This document shows positions 1 to 11,507 of a stretch of 64,000 nucleotides of DNA, in pieces. Made by a program: the position numbers and the translations under genes. The DNA is taken from the NCBI RefSeq assembly GCF_001294575.1, contig NZ_CP012676.1, positions 1 through 64,000 on the forward strand. The letters are read 5' to 3'. The first letter of the stretch is position 1, and every line of letters begins with the position of its first letter. The DNA is from Pseudomonas versuta (GTDB lineage: Bacteria > Pseudomonadota > Gammaproteobacteria > Pseudomonadales > Pseudomonadaceae). The notes under the pieces are model-generated. The model saw only the letters and a program-made list of their open reading frames with translations, was not told the origin of the DNA and searched no databases.

Positions 1-1471
<1,471 letters not shown>

Positions 1472-1668
1472 TCAACATACACCGGCTATTGTGTTGCCCG
1501 GTCAGGTTGGAGCAGGGGTTACAGGAAGTCCCGTAGCATACATGACCCCACTCTATCGAGGGAAACCCTGATTGCCTCATCACTCCGTTGGTCGCGGCAG
1601 CGCACCGGTTTTAGAAGCACGTCTAAGCTCTGTGAGGGGAAGAGATATTTCCTTAATGAGGTGAACGG

Positions 1669-1956
1669 ATGGCAGAGACGCAACTAAAAGCTACAAAAAC
1701 GGAGGTGTATGAGCGGCTGATTGATCGTTTGAGTGTGGCTCTGGATTCAGCAAACACGGCAGTTCGATTACGTAACGAGCGACCTGTCGAGTTGGAACTG
1801 CGTGGTTTGAGTCGTGCTGAGTTGGATTTGATCAATATGTATTTGAACCGGACCGGGCGTGAGGCTGAAATACGCTCGCCAGGCAGCATGAACGAACAAG
1901 ATACCCACCCCGGGGCCAAGGTCATCTGGCTGAAGGACAGGGTGCGGGGCGTTTAG
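1669..1956 (+). CDS. Conserved small protein of unknown function (95 aa)
   Basis: A 95-residue soluble protein, probably cytoplasmic, divergent from leuS. It has no signal peptide, membrane segment or cysteine pairs, so it is not the zinc-ribbon YbeL protein found beside leuS in E. coli. The N-terminal two thirds look helical and charged (AETQLKATKTEVYERLIDRL, then SRAELDLINMYLNRTG); the C-terminus is polar with a short WLKDRVRG end. A good ribosome-binding site (TGAGGTG) lies 5 bases before the ATG, which supports the start. Codon use resembles its neighbours. I do not recognise the family and assign no function. Confidence 0.75.
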   Translation: MAETQLKATKTEVYERLIDRLSVALDSANTAVRLRNERPVELELRGLSRAELDLINMYLNRTGREAEIRSPGSMNEQDTHPGAKVIWLKDRVRGV

Positions 1957-2107
1957 GGTTACCGGCGATTCAAGTCGGGCTCATCATGAAACCCGTTTTA
2001 CGATGTAACCCTCCCGGGTTGACGCAACAGGTGTTTGAGTTTTTGACCTGCCCTGTTGATGCGCCGCTTCAACCCCCTTAGGCTTCGGGCATCTTTGGAG
2101 ATGCCCG

Positions 2108-2869
2108 ATGCCTATTCGATATTTCGTTAAACAACTTCTGTTACCCCCCGGGATTCTTCTGCTGTTTCTGGTGCTCGCCTGGTGGCTGCGTCGCACACGC
2201 CCGCGCCTGGCCGGCGCGTTTTTTGCGCTGGGCTTGGGGGGCTTCTGGTTAATGAGCCTGCCGGTGATGGTGCAATGGGGCGCCCATGCGATCGAGCGAG
2301 AGCCGGCATTGGCGCGCAGCCAGTGGTCAACTCTGGCCGAGCGAGCGGATGCCATCGTGGTGCTCGGCTCCGGGCGCGAACGGGGTGACCCGGCATGGGG
2401 CAGCGATCAGCCGACGGGGATCGGTCTTGAGCGTCAGCGTTATGCGGCCCGACTGGCCAAGGCTTCAGGTTTGCCGGTATTGACCACGGGTGGTCTGCAC
2501 TTCGGTACGCCGCCCAGTGAGGCGCAGTTGATGGCCGACTCTTTGCGCGATGACTTCGGGGTAGATGTGCGCTGGAAGGAAGAGCAAAGCCGTACCACGT
2601 GGGAAAACGCGCAAATGACCGCGGACATCTTGTTGGCGCAAGGGATCAAGCGGGTCGTGGTGGTGACTCAGGCCTGGCATATGCCGCGATCAGTGTGGAG
2701 TTTTGAACGGGCCGGGTTTGAGGTGGTGCCTGCACCGGTAGGTTTCTTCAGCGCTGATAGCGAGAGGCCGTTGGGCGGCTGGATGCCGGAGTACAAATCG
2801 TTCTGGCAGTCCGGGCTGTTACTCAATGAAGCGGTGGGGCAGATTGCCTACCCCTTGTTTTATCGCTGA
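2108..2869 (+). CDS. YdcF/ElyC-family (DUF218) membrane protein
   Basis: 253-residue protein with two N-terminal membrane segments (about residues 10-26 and 35-52) followed by a DUF218 domain facing the periplasm. Seen motifs include DAIVVLGSG near residue 88, a central GLPVLTTGG and a C-terminal VVVVTQAWHMPRS segment, all typical of YdcF/ElyC/SanA proteins. E. coli ElyC affects peptidoglycan precursor metabolism and envelope integrity; a similar envelope role is an inference here. It lies tail to tail with lnt, 29 bases apart. The exact substrate of this family is unsettled. Confidence 0.85.
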   Translation: MPIRYFVKQLLLPPGILLLFLVLAWWLRRTRPRLAGAFFALGLGGFWLMSLPVMVQWGAHAIEREPALARSQWSTLAERADAIVVLGSGRERGDPAWGSDQPTGIGLERQRYAARLAKASGLPVLTTGGLHFGTPPSEAQLMADSLRDDFGVDVRWKEEQSRTTWENAQMTADILLAQGIKRVVVVTQAWHMPRSVWSFERAGFEVVPAPVGFFSADSERPLGGWMPEYKSFWQSGLLLNEAVGQIAYPLFYR

Positions 2870-2898
2870 GTGATAGTGCCTTTTTGTGGGGGCAGGCT

Positions 2899-4422
2899 CT
2901 ACACCGTCTTGGCAATCCGGCTGGTGATCAGCGCCCAGCCAATCAGCAAGACGCACAAAATAGCCAGAGGCCATGAGCGCCATTGCAGATAAGGCGTGAG
3001 GTTGTGCATCGGCACCACTTCGCCGTACATGATGCCGCGCTCGAACTGCGGAATCTGGGTAGTGATTTGCCCGTGCGGATCAATCAGGGCGGTGACGCCG
3101 TTGTTGGTTGCGCGAATCATCCAGCGCCCCGCTTCAAGCGCGCGCATCTGGGCCATCTGCAAGTGCTGCAGCGGGCCAATGGAAGTCCCGAACCAGGTGT
3201 CGTTGCTGATAGTCAGCAAAATATCGCTCTGGGCAGCAAGGCCGGCCACAAAATCCGGATACACCACCTCATAACAAATGAGCGGAGCAATCTGATAACC
3301 CTTGGCTTGCAGCATGGGTTGATCGGCCGGGCCACGGGCAAAGTCCGACATCGGCAGATCGAAGAACGCAATAACGCCGCGCAGCATGTCCTGAAGTGGA
3401 ACATATTCGCCAAACGGCACCAGCTTCTGCTTCAGATAGATGCCATCCCCTTCACCGACGGCGGTGATGCCATTGAAGTAGCGCGGTTCATGGCGCACTT
3501 CCTGGCGGATCGGCACTCCGGTAATCAATGCAGAATTTCGATCGGCGGCGAAACGGCTCATCATGCTCAGAAACCCTTCGGCATTCTCCTTGAGTACCGG
3601 GATCGCTGTTTCTGGCCAGATAATCAGGTCTGCGCGCTTGGAGCTGAATGTCATGTCGCGGTACAGCGCCAGCTGCGCGTTGAGCTGTGCCGGGTCCCAC
3701 TTCATGCTTTGTTCGATGTTGCCCTGAATCGCCGCAACACTCAGCGGGTCACCCGATGGGCTGGTCCAGGCATGATGCTTGAGCGCCATGCCAATACACC
3801 AGGGGCCGATCAGCAGCACGGCACCGGCAAACAAAAAGGCTTTATTTTTGGCTTTGATCAGGCGTGGCAGGTTGCACAGCAGGGCCGCGGTCAGTGCCAG
3901 GGTGAACGAAATCAGCCACATGCCTCCCAGCGGTGCGAGCCCGGCCAGAGGGCCATCAAGCTGGCTGTAACCCGAGTAGAGCCATGGAAAACCGGTGAGG
4001 AACCAGCCGCGAAAGGCTTCCTGGGCCACCCATAGCGCAGCAAAGGCCAGTGTGTCCGCCAGTGGCGCTTCGTTACGTCGGATCCAGCGTGCCCAGAGCC
4101 AGGCGGGCAGGGCGAAGAACCAGGCAATGGCTGCCGTGAAAGCCAGCATTAACAGCCCGGCTAGCATCATGGATGCGCCGCCAAAGTGGTGAATGCTGTA
4201 GTAGATCCAGCTGGTGCCCGCACCGAACAGGCCAAAGCCGTAACACCAGCCACGGCCAAGCGCCTGTTTTGGAGACAGGTCGCGCAGACCGAGGTAGAAA
4301 ATGGCCAGGGCCACCAGTGCCAGTGGCCAGATATCGAAGGGTGCCAACGCCAGGGTTGTCAGTGCGCCGGCCACCACGGCCAGCAAGTTACCGGGCCAGC
4401 CGGGGGGTGTAATCCAGCGCAT
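2899..4422 (-). CDS. lnt: Apolipoprotein N-acyltransferase
   Basis: Inner-membrane enzyme that adds the third acyl chain to the N-terminal cysteine of lipoproteins, the last step of lipoprotein maturation. The 507 residues match the family length. The first ~215 residues hold six or more membrane segments and the rest is a nitrilase fold. The catalytic triad is visible: Glu in IIWPETAIP (E271), Lys in KQKLVPFGEY (about K331) and Cys in APLICYEVVYP (C383). It is the last gene of the miaB-phoH-ybeY-corC-lnt strand block, 21 bases after corC, an arrangement also known in E. coli (ybeZYX-lnt). Confidence 0.97.
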   Translation of the reverse strand: MRWITPPGWPGNLLAVVAGALTTLALAPFDIWPLALVALAIFYLGLRDLSPKQALGRGWCYGFGLFGAGTSWIYYSIHHFGGASMMLAGLLMLAFTAAIAWFFALPAWLWARWIRRNEAPLADTLAFAALWVAQEAFRGWFLTGFPWLYSGYSQLDGPLAGLAPLGGMWLISFTLALTAALLCNLPRLIKAKNKAFLFAGAVLLIGPWCIGMALKHHAWTSPSGDPLSVAAIQGNIEQSMKWDPAQLNAQLALYRDMTFSSKRADLIIWPETAIPVLKENAEGFLSMMSRFAADRNSALITGVPIRQEVRHEPRYFNGITAVGEGDGIYLKQKLVPFGEYVPLQDMLRGVIAFFDLPMSDFARGPADQPMLQAKGYQIAPLICYEVVYPDFVAGLAAQSDILLTISNDTWFGTSIGPLQHLQMAQMRALEAGRWMIRATNNGVTALIDPHGQITTQIPQFERGIMYGEVVPMHNLTPYLQWRSWPLAILCVLLIGWALITSRIAKTV

Positions 4423-4443
4423 TTCAATCCTTAGCGTTTGGGT

Positions 4444-5283
4444 TTAGCGGGCGATAGGTGTCAGACGAATCAAATGAATCCGGCGGCTGTCAGCATTCAG
4501 GATGCGGAAGCGGTAAGGGCCTATTTCAGTGATTTCGTTGCGTTTTGGCAAGTGCCCGAACGCACTCATGACCAACCCGCCCACGGTGTCGAATTCGTCG
4601 TCGGAGAATTCGCTGTCAAAGAACTCGTTGAAGTTCTCGATCGGGGTCAGGGCCTTGATGAGGAAGTCACCGCTGGGCAGCGGCTTGATGTAGCTGTCCT
4701 CTTCCACGTCATGCTCGTCTTCGATATCGCCGACGATCTGCTCCAGAACGTCTTCAATCGTCACCAGGCCCGCCACGCCGCCGTATTCGTCGATGACGAT
4801 GGCCATGTGGTTATGGTTGGCGCGGAACTCGCGCAATAGCACGTTAAGGCGCTTGGACTCGGGGACAAAGGTCGCCGGACGCAGCAAATCCTTGATGTTG
4901 TACTTGTCGCCGTTTTCTTGAAGGATCAGCGGCAGCAGGTCTTTGGCCAGGAGGACGCCCAGGACGTCGTCGTGACTTTCGCCGATCACCGGATAGCGCG
5001 AGTGCGCCGCATCGATGATCGCCGGGAGAAATTCGCGGGGTGTCTGGGTCGCCTTGATGCTGATCATCTGCGAGCGCGGAACCATGATGTCCCGTACCTG
5101 CAGGTCAGCCACCTGAATGGCGCCTTCAACGATGGCCAGCGCTTCACTGTCCAATAGTTTGTTCTGGTGTGCTTCGCGCAGCAGCTCAAGCAGCTCCTGG
5201 CGGTTTTTCGGCTCATGGGCAAAGGCCTGGGTCAGCTTACCCAACCATGACTTTTGCCCGTTGCTCGATCGGTCTTCGCTCAT
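4444..5283 (-). CDS. corC: CorC/HlyC-type CBS-domain protein
   Basis: 279-residue cytoplasmic protein with two tandem CBS domains (about residues 65-190; IMVPRSQMISI and GYG..DEYGGVAGLVTIEDVLE segments) and a C-terminal CorC_HlyC domain (IKPLPSGDFLIKALTPIENF onward). The family, E. coli YbeX/CorC, has been linked to magnesium and cobalt efflux and more recently to ribosome metabolism together with YbeY and YbeZ. It lies between ybeY and lnt, 38 bases after ybeY, probably in one transcript. The N-terminal membrane domain of the longer CorB/CNNM relatives is absent, as usual for this short form. Confidence 0.93.
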   Translation of the reverse strand: MSEDRSSNGQKSWLGKLTQAFAHEPKNRQELLELLREAHQNKLLDSEALAIVEGAIQVADLQVRDIMVPRSQMISIKATQTPREFLPAIIDAAHSRYPVIGESHDDVLGVLLAKDLLPLILQENGDKYNIKDLLRPATFVPESKRLNVLLREFRANHNHMAIVIDEYGGVAGLVTIEDVLEQIVGDIEDEHDVEEDSYIKPLPSGDFLIKALTPIENFNEFFDSEFSDDEFDTVGGLVMSAFGHLPKRNEITEIGPYRFRILNADSRRIHLIRLTPIAR

Positions 5284-5321
5284 AGCGATTTACTCGTATC
5301 CCTTGGTAGTTTCTGTGGAGG

Positions 5322-5783
5322 TTAATCAGTTTCGTCGTCTGCATACGGATCAGGATGACCCAGTTCTGCAAGCAACGTTCGTTCCAGCGCTTCCATCTCT
5401 TCAGCTTCTTCATCTTCTATATGGTCGTAACCCAGAAGATGCAAGCAGCCGTGAATCACAAGATGAGCCCAGTGAGCTTCAAGTGACTTGCCTTGCTCTG
5501 CCGCTTCACGCTCAACCACGGCCACACAAATCACCAGGTCGCCCAGTAACGGGATATCCAGAAACTCGTCCGGTACATCGGCCGGGAAGGACAGAACGTT
5601 GGTTGCGTAGTCTTTCTGGCGCCAGGTGTGATTGAGTTCACGCCCTTCGGCCTCGTCTACCAGGCGAATGGTCATTTCCGAGTCGGCAGTGCGCTGGCGC
5701 AAAGCCAGTTCGCACCATTGGCGGAACCGGGCTTCGTCGGGGGCAGGGGCCTCGGTGGCCAGTTGCAGGTCAAGCTCAAGCAT
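5322..5783 (-). CDS. ybeY: Endoribonuclease YbeY (rRNA maturation factor)
   Basis: Zinc-dependent single-strand RNase involved in 16S rRNA 3' maturation and ribosome quality control. The hallmark [11 protein letters not shown] motif supplies the three zinc-binding histidines (H111, H115, H121 counted from MLEL). I chose the ATG at 5781-5783, giving 153 residues, the family size; the 20 codons of open frame upstream lie inside phoH and are not conserved-looking. The start overlaps the phoH stop by 8 bases, so translation is probably coupled. Confidence 0.95.
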   Translation of the reverse strand: MLELDLQLATEAPAPDEARFRQWCELALRQRTADSEMTIRLVDEAEGRELNHTWRQKDYATNVLSFPADVPDEFLDIPLLGDLVICVAVVEREAAEQGKSLEAHWAHLVIHGCLHLLGYDHIEDEEAEEMEALERTLLAELGHPDPYADDETD

Positions 5784-6795
5784 CGCGGCGGTAATCCTTT
5801 GCAGCGGGCAGTGCGGCCAGTTTGTCTGCAGCTTCCTGTTCATAGCGCCCGTAGGCTTCTACGATGCGCTGCACCAGCGGATGGCGCACGACATCTTTGG
5901 ACTGGAAGTGGGTGAAACTGATACCCGGTACATCCTTGAGCACTTCAATGACATGGTTGAGGCCGGACTTCGTGCCTTTTGGCAGGTCTATCTGGGTAAT
6001 GTCACCGGTGATCACGGCGGTAGAGCCGAAGCCGATACGGGTCAGGAACATCTTCATTTGCTCGACGGTGGTGTTCTGGCTTTCGTCGAGGATGATGAAG
6101 CTGTTGTTCAGCGTGCGACCGCGCATATAGGCCAGGGGCGCCACTTCAATGACCTGACGCTCGATCAGCTTGGCCACATATTCAAAGCCCAGCATCTCGT
6201 ACAGCGCGTCATACAGCGGGCGCAGGTACGGGTCGATCTTTTGCGACAGGTCGCCGGGCAGGAAACCGAGTTTTTCGCCCGCCTCGACCGCCGGACGTAC
6301 CAGCAGGATGCGGCGGATTTGCTCGCGCTCCAGGGCATCCACTGCGCAGGCTACGGCCAGGTAGGTCTTGCCTGTACCGGCCGGGCCAATACCGAAGTTG
6401 ATGTCGTTGCCCAGGATCTCTTTGACGTAACGCTGCTGGTTGATACCGCGAGGGCGAATCATGCCCTTTTTGGTGCGCAGAGCGATGCTGGCTTCGGCCA
6501 CCGGATTGCTATCCAGGTCTTCTACTGCAGATTCCTGCAGGAACAGATGCACCATGTCCGGCGAAAGCTCAGAGGCTTTGGTTTCGCGGTACAGGCGGCG
6601 CAGCAGGTTTTCTGCGGAGGAGGTCAGTTTGGGGTCGCCGATCAATTCGAACTGATTGCCGCGATTGCGGATTTCGATCGTGAGACGTTGTTCGATCAAG
6701 CGCAAATGCTCGTCGAATTGTCCGCACAGATTGGCGAAGCGGCGAGCCTCAAAAGGCTCAAGGAGAAAACGATGTGGTTCGATGGGTGCGTTCAA
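5776..6795 (-). CDS. ybeZ: PhoH-family ATPase YbeZ
   Basis: 339-residue PhoH-like P-loop ATPase with a nucleotide-binding core. The Walker A motif GPAGTGKT is at residues 137-144 and a Walker B-like [12 protein letters not shown] near residue 230. YbeZ partners YbeY in ribosome maturation and RNA metabolism in enterobacteria. The KH-like N-terminal part (about residues 40-120) is typical of this subgroup. It overlaps ybeY by 8 bases and follows miaB after 163 bases that carry a REP-like hairpin, so it may be transcribed from both the miaB promoter and its own. Confidence 0.94.
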   Translation of the reverse strand: MNAPIEPHRFLLEPFEARRFANLCGQFDEHLRLIEQRLTIEIRNRGNQFELIGDPKLTSSAENLLRRLYRETKASELSPDMVHLFLQESAVEDLDSNPVAEASIALRTKKGMIRPRGINQQRYVKEILGNDINFGIGPAGTGKTYLAVACAVDALEREQIRRILLVRPAVEAGEKLGFLPGDLSQKIDPYLRPLYDALYEMLGFEYVAKLIERQVIEVAPLAYMRGRTLNNSFIILDESQNTTVEQMKMFLTRIGFGSTAVITGDITQIDLPKGTKSGLNHVIEVLKDVPGISFTHFQSKDVVRHPLVQRIVEAYGRYEQEAADKLAALPAAKDYRRDA

Positions 6796-6900
6796 GGTCG
6801 TATTTAGCCGCCCTTAGGCAATTGAGATGAATTGAAGGATAACGCTAGCAGACCTCGTACGAAAGGACTTCGCTAAATGTTTGACCCCGTTGCCTGTCCC

Positions 6901-6945
6901 TTTGTAGAAGCGAGCTTTTGAAAGCCAACAGCTCGCTCCTACAAA
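6901..6945. repeat. REP-like inverted repeat between miaB and phoH
   Basis: Arms 6901-6916 and 6930-6945 pair with a single mismatch around a 13-base loop. The arms resemble the GTAGGAGCGAGCT family seen at several other places in this window, here with one degenerate base (GTAGAAGCGAGCT). It could act as a transcript-processing or stability element inside the miaB-phoH transcript. Confidence 0.75.
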
Positions 6946-6958
6946 ATGGAGGGGGGAC

Positions 6959-8287
6959 TTAATTGATCAGCGAGCCCCGAAGCGAGTGCGGCTGGGCAGC
7001 ATCGATGTGTACGTCGGCAAATTGCCCGATCAACTGCGGGTTATCGCAGCGGAAGTTGACGATACGATTGTTCTCGGTTCGGCCCTGCAGTTCGCCAGGA
7101 TCTTTTTTCGAGTAGTCGGTGACCAGAATCCGCTGGGTCGAACCCACCATTTGCCGGCTGATTTCGAAGCCCTGTTGATTCAGGCGATGTTGCAGCGCGT
7201 TCAGACGCTCTTTTTTACGCTCCTCTGGTGTGTCGTCAGCCAGGTCAGCCGCCGGGGTGCCCGGGCGCTGGCTGTAGACAAAGGAGTAAGAGAAGTCGAA
7301 ACCGACGTCTTCGATCAGCTTCATGGTCTGCTCGAAGTCTTTTTCGGTTTCGCCAGGGAAACCGACAATGAAGTCCGAGCTGATACAGATGCCCGGCACC
7401 GCCGCGCGCAATTTTCGCAGCTTGGATTTGTACTCCAGCGCCGTATGGTTGCGCTTCATCGCAGAGAGAATGCGGTCCGATCCCGACTGCACCGGCAAGT
7501 GCAGATGCTTGACCAGTTCCGGAACTTCGGCGTGAGCCTGAATCAGGCTGTCGGAGAATTCCAGCGGGTGCGAAGTGGTGTAACGAATCCGTTCGATACC
7601 GTCGATCGCCGCCACTACCCGAATCAATTCTGCGAGGTCGGCTAAACGACCGTCTTCGGTCAGGCCGCGATAGCCGTTAACGTTCTGGCCCAGCAGGGTC
7701 ACTTCGCGCACGCCATTTTCGGCCAGGTGAAGGACCTCTGCCAGCACGTCGTCGAACGGACGGCTGACTTCTTCGCCACGGGTATAAGGCACCACGCAGA
7801 ACGTGCAGTACTTGCTGCAGCCTTCCATCACCGAGACGTAGGCGCTCGGGCCGTCGATGCGAGGCTCAGGCAGGTGGTCGAACTTTTCGATTTCCGGGAA
7901 CGAAACATCGACTTGCGGCAGCTTGGTGAGGCGCGCGGCGTCGATCATTTCTGGCAAGCGGTGCAACGTTTGTGGGCCGAAAACCACATCGACGTAGGGC
8001 GCGCGATCACGGATCGCCGCGCCTTCCTGGCTGGCGACACAGCCGCCCACGGCAATCACCATGTCGGGATTGGCCAGTTTCAGTTCGCGCCAGCGCCCCA
8101 GTTGCGAGTACACGCGGTCCTGGGCCCGTTCGCGGATCGAGCAAGTATTAAGCAGGATGACATCAGCGTCTTCAGCGCGCGCTGTGACTTCCAGGGCCTG
8201 ATGTTCACCCAGCAGGTCGACCATGCGCGAGCTGTCGTACTCATTCATCTGGCAACCGTGGGTTTCGATGTAAAGCTTCTTGGCCAT
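6959..8287 (-). CDS. miaB: tRNA-2-methylthio-N6-dimethylallyladenosine synthase
   Basis: Radical-SAM methylthiotransferase that adds a 2-methylthio group to i6A37 of tRNAs. The 442 residues fit the family. The N-terminal UPF0004 domain has its three [4Fe-4S] cysteines (C12, C49, C83), the radical-SAM CxxxCxxC is at C157, C161 and C164 ([16 protein letters not shown]), and a TRAM domain closes the C-terminus. It is the first gene of the minus-strand block leading to lnt and is divergent from the DUF1820 gene at 8420. Confidence 0.97.
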   Translation of the reverse strand: MAKKLYIETHGCQMNEYDSSRMVDLLGEHQALEVTARAEDADVILLNTCSIRERAQDRVYSQLGRWRELKLANPDMVIAVGGCVASQEGAAIRDRAPYVDVVFGPQTLHRLPEMIDAARLTKLPQVDVSFPEIEKFDHLPEPRIDGPSAYVSVMEGCSKYCTFCVVPYTRGEEVSRPFDDVLAEVLHLAENGVREVTLLGQNVNGYRGLTEDGRLADLAELIRVVAAIDGIERIRYTTSHPLEFSDSLIQAHAEVPELVKHLHLPVQSGSDRILSAMKRNHTALEYKSKLRKLRAAVPGICISSDFIVGFPGETEKDFEQTMKLIEDVGFDFSYSFVYSQRPGTPAADLADDTPEERKKERLNALQHRLNQQGFEISRQMVGSTQRILVTDYSKKDPGELQGRTENNRIVNFRCDNPQLIGQFADVHIDAAQPHSLRGSLIN

Positions 8288-8351
8288 GGGTGTTCATCAA
8301 GTGATTCAAAGAACCGCGCATTATAGGGGGCATGGCCGCTGCTTCCTAGCG

Positions 8352-8378
8352 TTGTGCGTCCGGCGGCTATGCTATAGT
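8352..8378 (+). promoter_or_regulatory. Possible promoter of the DUF1820 gene
   Basis: TTGTGC (8352-8357) and TATAGT (8373-8378) lie 42-68 bases before the DUF1820 start codon. The 15-base spacing is shorter than ideal, so this is a weak prediction. Confidence 0.35.
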
Positions 8379-8419
8379 TTGCCCCCTCTTTTTTATCCTC
8401 AGATGTTTACCCGCCCACC

Positions 8420-8746
8420 ATGACCAAACGTGAAGCTCCAATCTACAAGGTGATTTTCCTCAATCAGGGCCAGGTGTTCGAAATGTACGCCAAGCAGATC
8501 TATCAAAGTGATCTGTGGGGTTTCCTGGAAGTAGAGGAATTCGTCTTCGGTGAGCGTACGCAAATGGTCGTCGACCCGAGCGAAGAAAAGCTCAAGGCTC
8601 AATTTGAAGGCGTGGTACGCAGTTTTGTACCGATGCACTCGATTGTGCGCATCGACGAGGTTGAGCGTCTGGGCACTCCGAAAATCAGCGAAGCACGCGG
8701 CATGAGCAACGTGATGCCATTTCCGTTTCCGATGCCGGAGAAGTAG
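8420..8746 (+). CDS. DUF1820 family protein
   Basis: 108-residue soluble protein (MTKREAPIYKVIFLNQGQ). It is conserved in pseudomonads and other gammaproteobacteria as DUF1820, always short and of unknown function. The central region (LWGFLEVEEFVFGERTQMVV) and the acidic-basic alternation suggest a small beta-rich fold. It sits between miaB (divergent) and a Sel1 protein (convergent), the same place as in P. aeruginosa. No membrane segment or signal peptide is visible. Confidence 0.9.
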   Translation: MTKREAPIYKVIFLNQGQVFEMYAKQIYQSDLWGFLEVEEFVFGERTQMVVDPSEEKLKAQFEGVVRSFVPMHSIVRIDEVERLGTPKISEARGMSNVMPFPFPMPEK

Positions 8747-8777
8747 GGCTCAGGAGCGCGGGCTGGCTCCGGGATTT

Positions 8778-9326
8778 TCAGGGCAGCGGTGAGAACGGCG
8801 AACGTCCGTCCGCTGATTGCAGTTCCAGCAGGTACTTGCGGAAGATCTGGCCCAGCACCTGGGTTGCAGTTTCGAGTTGGTCGCGGGGCATTTGCTCAGC
8901 TACCAGGTCTGCGGTGTCCAGTGCATCTTCGGCGCCATTGACGGCTGCCATTTTCAGAACGATATACGCCTGAATGTTATTGGCCGGTACGCCTTCGCCC
9001 TTGAAAAACATGGTTCCGAGCTGGAACTGGGCCATGGCGTGGCCTTGCAGCGAGGCTTGCTCAAAATAACTGAGGGCCTTGTCGAGGTCGCGCGGGGTGT
9101 TTTTGCCGTCGTAATAGAACTCGCCTAACTCGTATTCGGCTTCTGCATCACCGTTTTTTGCAGCGGCTTCGCATGCAGCCAGTGCCTCAGCCAGGTCTTC
9201 TGGTTGAGTATTCAGGGTGCAGCGACCCATCGCTGGGATCAACAACGAGTTACCGCCTGCCTGGACAAGCAGCGGTTGTAGGAGCAACAGGCAGCCCAGA
9301 GCAAGGGCGCGGCCGGTGCGGTTCAT
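8778..9326 (-). CDS. Exported Sel1-repeat protein
   Basis: 182 residues from the ATG at 9324-9326. This start gives a clear signal peptide (NRTGRALALGCLLLLQPLLV, then QAGG); the longer open frame upstream would put 20 unlikely residues before it. The mature part has two to three Sel1-like TPR repeats (GDAEAEYELGEFYYDGKN and HAMAQFQLGTMFFKGEG, each about 36 residues), predicting a periplasmic protein-interaction scaffold. Sel1 proteins act as adaptors, but the partner cannot be told from sequence. Confidence 0.9.
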   Translation of the reverse strand: MNRTGRALALGCLLLLQPLLVQAGGNSLLIPAMGRCTLNTQPEDLAEALAACEAAAKNGDAEAEYELGEFYYDGKNTPRDLDKALSYFEQASLQGHAMAQFQLGTMFFKGEGVPANNIQAYIVLKMAAVNGAEDALDTADLVAEQMPRDQLETATQVLGQIFRKYLLELQSADGRSPFSPLP

Positions 9327-9509
9327 GGGAATCGACGTACCTCTGAAAGGCGGGCAAGCCCGACCATGGGATGTGTAGGCGCGCATTATGAAATAAGCGG
9401 AGGCAACCTTACAAAGTCTTTACTCGTTTTTCTGCTGACAGAGCGCGATATCCATTGATTTAAGACGATTTTGGACAGGCGGCATAAACGAATGAGTCAT
9501 TACGGGCAT

Positions 9510-9545
9510 AAAAAACCGGCGAGGGGGTAAACCCTGCCGGTTTTC
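9510..9545 (-). terminator. Rho-independent terminator of the thiD-thiE-hemL operon
   Basis: Read on the minus strand, just after the hemL stop, a CCGGC...GCCGG stem with a loop of about 20 bases that contains a second AGGG/CCCC pairing is followed by a run of six T. It lies 5 bases past hemL and may also limit transcription from the other side because A/T runs flank both arms. Confidence 0.85.
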
Positions 9546-9549
9546 AGGG

Positions 9550-10833
9550 TTACTTCAGTGCAGCAAATGCGCGCTCTGCAGCATCCAGTGTCAGTTGCAA
9601 CTCGGCATCACCATGGGCGATCGAGGTGAACCCGGCTTCAAAGGCACTTGGCGCCAGGTAAACACCGCCTTCGAGCATCAGGTGGAAGAAGCGCTTGAAC
9701 AGGTCGGCGTCGCTGGCCATAACGTCGTCGAAGGTGACGATGTCATCGGCGCCGCTGAAGTACAGGCCAAACATGCCTCCGGCCTGGGTCGTCACGAATG
9801 GGATGCCTGCGGCATCGGCACGTTGCTGCAAGCCGTCGAGCAAGCGCGTGGTGTAGTCGCTCAACTCGGCGTGGAAGCCCTTACGGCTGATCAGGCGCAA
9901 TGTAGTCAGGCCTGCAGCCATGGCCAGCGGGTTTCCGGACAGGGTGCCTGCCTGGTAAACCGGCCCCAGCGGGGCAATGTGCTGCATGATTTCGCGTTTG
10001 CCGCCGAAGCAGCCTACTGGCATGCCGCCACCAATGATTTTGCCGAAGGTGCTCAGGTCCGGGGTCACGCCGTAGTGGGCCTGGGCACCACCCAGCGCGA
10101 CGCGGAAGCCGGTCATCACTTCGTCAAAAATCAGTACCGCGCCGTGTTTGTCACACAGGCTGCGCAAGCCTTCCAGGAAGCCCGGAGCAGGGGGCACGCA
10201 GTTCATGTTGCCGGCCACGGGTTCGACGATGATGCAGGCTACGGTGTCGCCGACTTCGTTCAGCAGCTTCTCAACCGCCTCTATATCGTTGAAGGCCGTG
10301 GTCAGGGTGTGTTTGGCGAAGTCGGCAGGAACCCCGGCCGAGCTAGGCACGCCTTGAGTCAATGCGCCGGAGCCGGCCTTGACCAGCAAGCTGTCGGAGT
10401 GACCGTGGTAGCAACCCTCGAATTTGAGAATGTTGTCGCGACCGGTGAAGCCTCGGGCCAGACGAATGGCGCTCATGGTGGCTTCGGTGCCGGAGCTGAC
10501 CATGCGCACCATTTCCATCGACGGCACAATCGAACACACCAGATCGGCCATCTCGGTTTCCATGGCCGTCGGAGCCCCGTACGACAAACCGTGCTCAAGC
10601 TGCGCGCGTACTGCATCCAGCACGTCCGGGTGGCTGTGACCCAGAATCATCGGGCCCCACGAGCCGACGTAATCCACATAGCGCTTGTTGTCTTCGTCGG
10701 TGACGTAGGCGCCTTCGGCGTGCTTGAAGAACAGCGGGGTGCCGCCCACGCTTTTGAATGCACGGACAGGCGAGTTAACGCCGCCGGGGATGTGTTTCTG
10801 CGCGTTGGCAAACAGGGTTTCGGAACGAGACAT
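9550..10833 (-). CDS. hemL: Glutamate-1-semialdehyde 2,1-aminomutase
   Basis: PLP enzyme that converts glutamate-1-semialdehyde to 5-aminolevulinate in the C5 route of tetrapyrrole synthesis. The 427 residues from [12 protein letters not shown] fit the family; the frame stays open 59 codons upstream, but that part runs into the intergenic region. The PLP lysine is K265 in [14 protein letters not shown], with the HGHSDSLL and EPVAGNMN segments also present. It is third in an operon with thiD and thiE, 31 bases after thiE, and is followed by a strong terminator. Confidence 0.97.
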   Translation of the reverse strand: MSRSETLFANAQKHIPGGVNSPVRAFKSVGGTPLFFKHAEGAYVTDEDNKRYVDYVGSWGPMILGHSHPDVLDAVRAQLEHGLSYGAPTAMETEMADLVCSIVPSMEMVRMVSSGTEATMSAIRLARGFTGRDNILKFEGCYHGHSDSLLVKAGSGALTQGVPSSAGVPADFAKHTLTTAFNDIEAVEKLLNEVGDTVACIIVEPVAGNMNCVPPAPGFLEGLRSLCDKHGAVLIFDEVMTGFRVALGGAQAHYGVTPDLSTFGKIIGGGMPVGCFGGKREIMQHIAPLGPVYQAGTLSGNPLAMAAGLTTLRLISRKGFHAELSDYTTRLLDGLQQRADAAGIPFVTTQAGGMFGLYFSGADDIVTFDDVMASDADLFKRFFHLMLEGGVYLAPSAFEAGFTSIAHGDAELQLTLDAAERAFAALK

Positions 10834-10864
10834 GATGGGCTCTCTCTGAATCAGGATTCGGTAT

Positions 10865-11488
10865 TTAAAGACGTAGCAAAGCGTTGAAGGCTTGAGCGCG
10901 GCGGGTGACTTCCCGGGTGCTGTCAGCACCAAACAGGCCATGTACCACTGCCAGCAAATCGGCGCCGTGTTCGACCAGTGGCCCGGCGTTATCCAGCGTA
11001 ATGCCGCCAATCACACAAATCGGCAGGTCTAGCCGCGAGCGTGCCTGATCGAGTACGTCCAGGGTCGCGGTAGGTGCGCCGGGTTTGGTGCTGGAGTTGA
11101 AGAAGCGGCCAAAAGCGACATAGCTCGCGCCTTCTTTGGCGGCCTGTTCGGCCAGCTCAATCTGGCTGTGGCAAGTGGAGCCAATGATCGCCTTGCGACC
11201 CAGCAGGGCGCGGGCAGGCGTCAAGGGACCATCGGTTTGCCCAAGGTGCACGCCGACCTCAAGCCGCGCCGCCAGCTCGGCATCATCATTGATGATCAAG
11301 TGCGCCTTGTAGCGTTCACACACATTGCGCAACGCCTCGGCTTCGCGCAGGCGTCTGGCGTCGTCGCTGCTTTTGTCGCGATATTGCAACAGTGTCAGGC
11401 CGCCATCGAGCGCCGCCTCGACGAAAGGCAGCAGTTTGCCTGTCAGCAGTTGGCTGTCAGTGATCGCGTACAGGCCACGCAGGGTCAT
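10865..11488 (-). CDS. thiE: Thiamine phosphate synthase
   Basis: Couples HMP pyrophosphate with thiazole phosphate to make thiamine monophosphate. The 207 residues from [13 protein letters not shown] fit the TIM-barrel family; the longer open frame overlapping thiD is not used, because the conserved N-terminus starts at 11488. Diagnostic segments are [37 protein letters not shown] and ICVIGGI. It follows thiD by 19 bases and was probably co-transcribed with it. Confidence 0.96.
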   Translation of the reverse strand: MTLRGLYAITDSQLLTGKLLPFVEAALDGGLTLLQYRDKSSDDARRLREAEALRNVCERYKAHLIINDDAELAARLEVGVHLGQTDGPLTPARALLGRKAIIGSTCHSQIELAEQAAKEGASYVAFGRFFNSSTKPGAPTATLDVLDQARSRLDLPICVIGGITLDNAGPLVEHGADLLAVVHGLFGADSTREVTRRAQAFNALLRL

Positions 11489-11507
11489 AGGTCGAGCCTC
11501 AGGGTTA

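Noticed and set aside
9595..10887. Plus-strand frame of 430 codons over hemL
   Set aside because: Antisense shadow of hemL; no start signal or domain.
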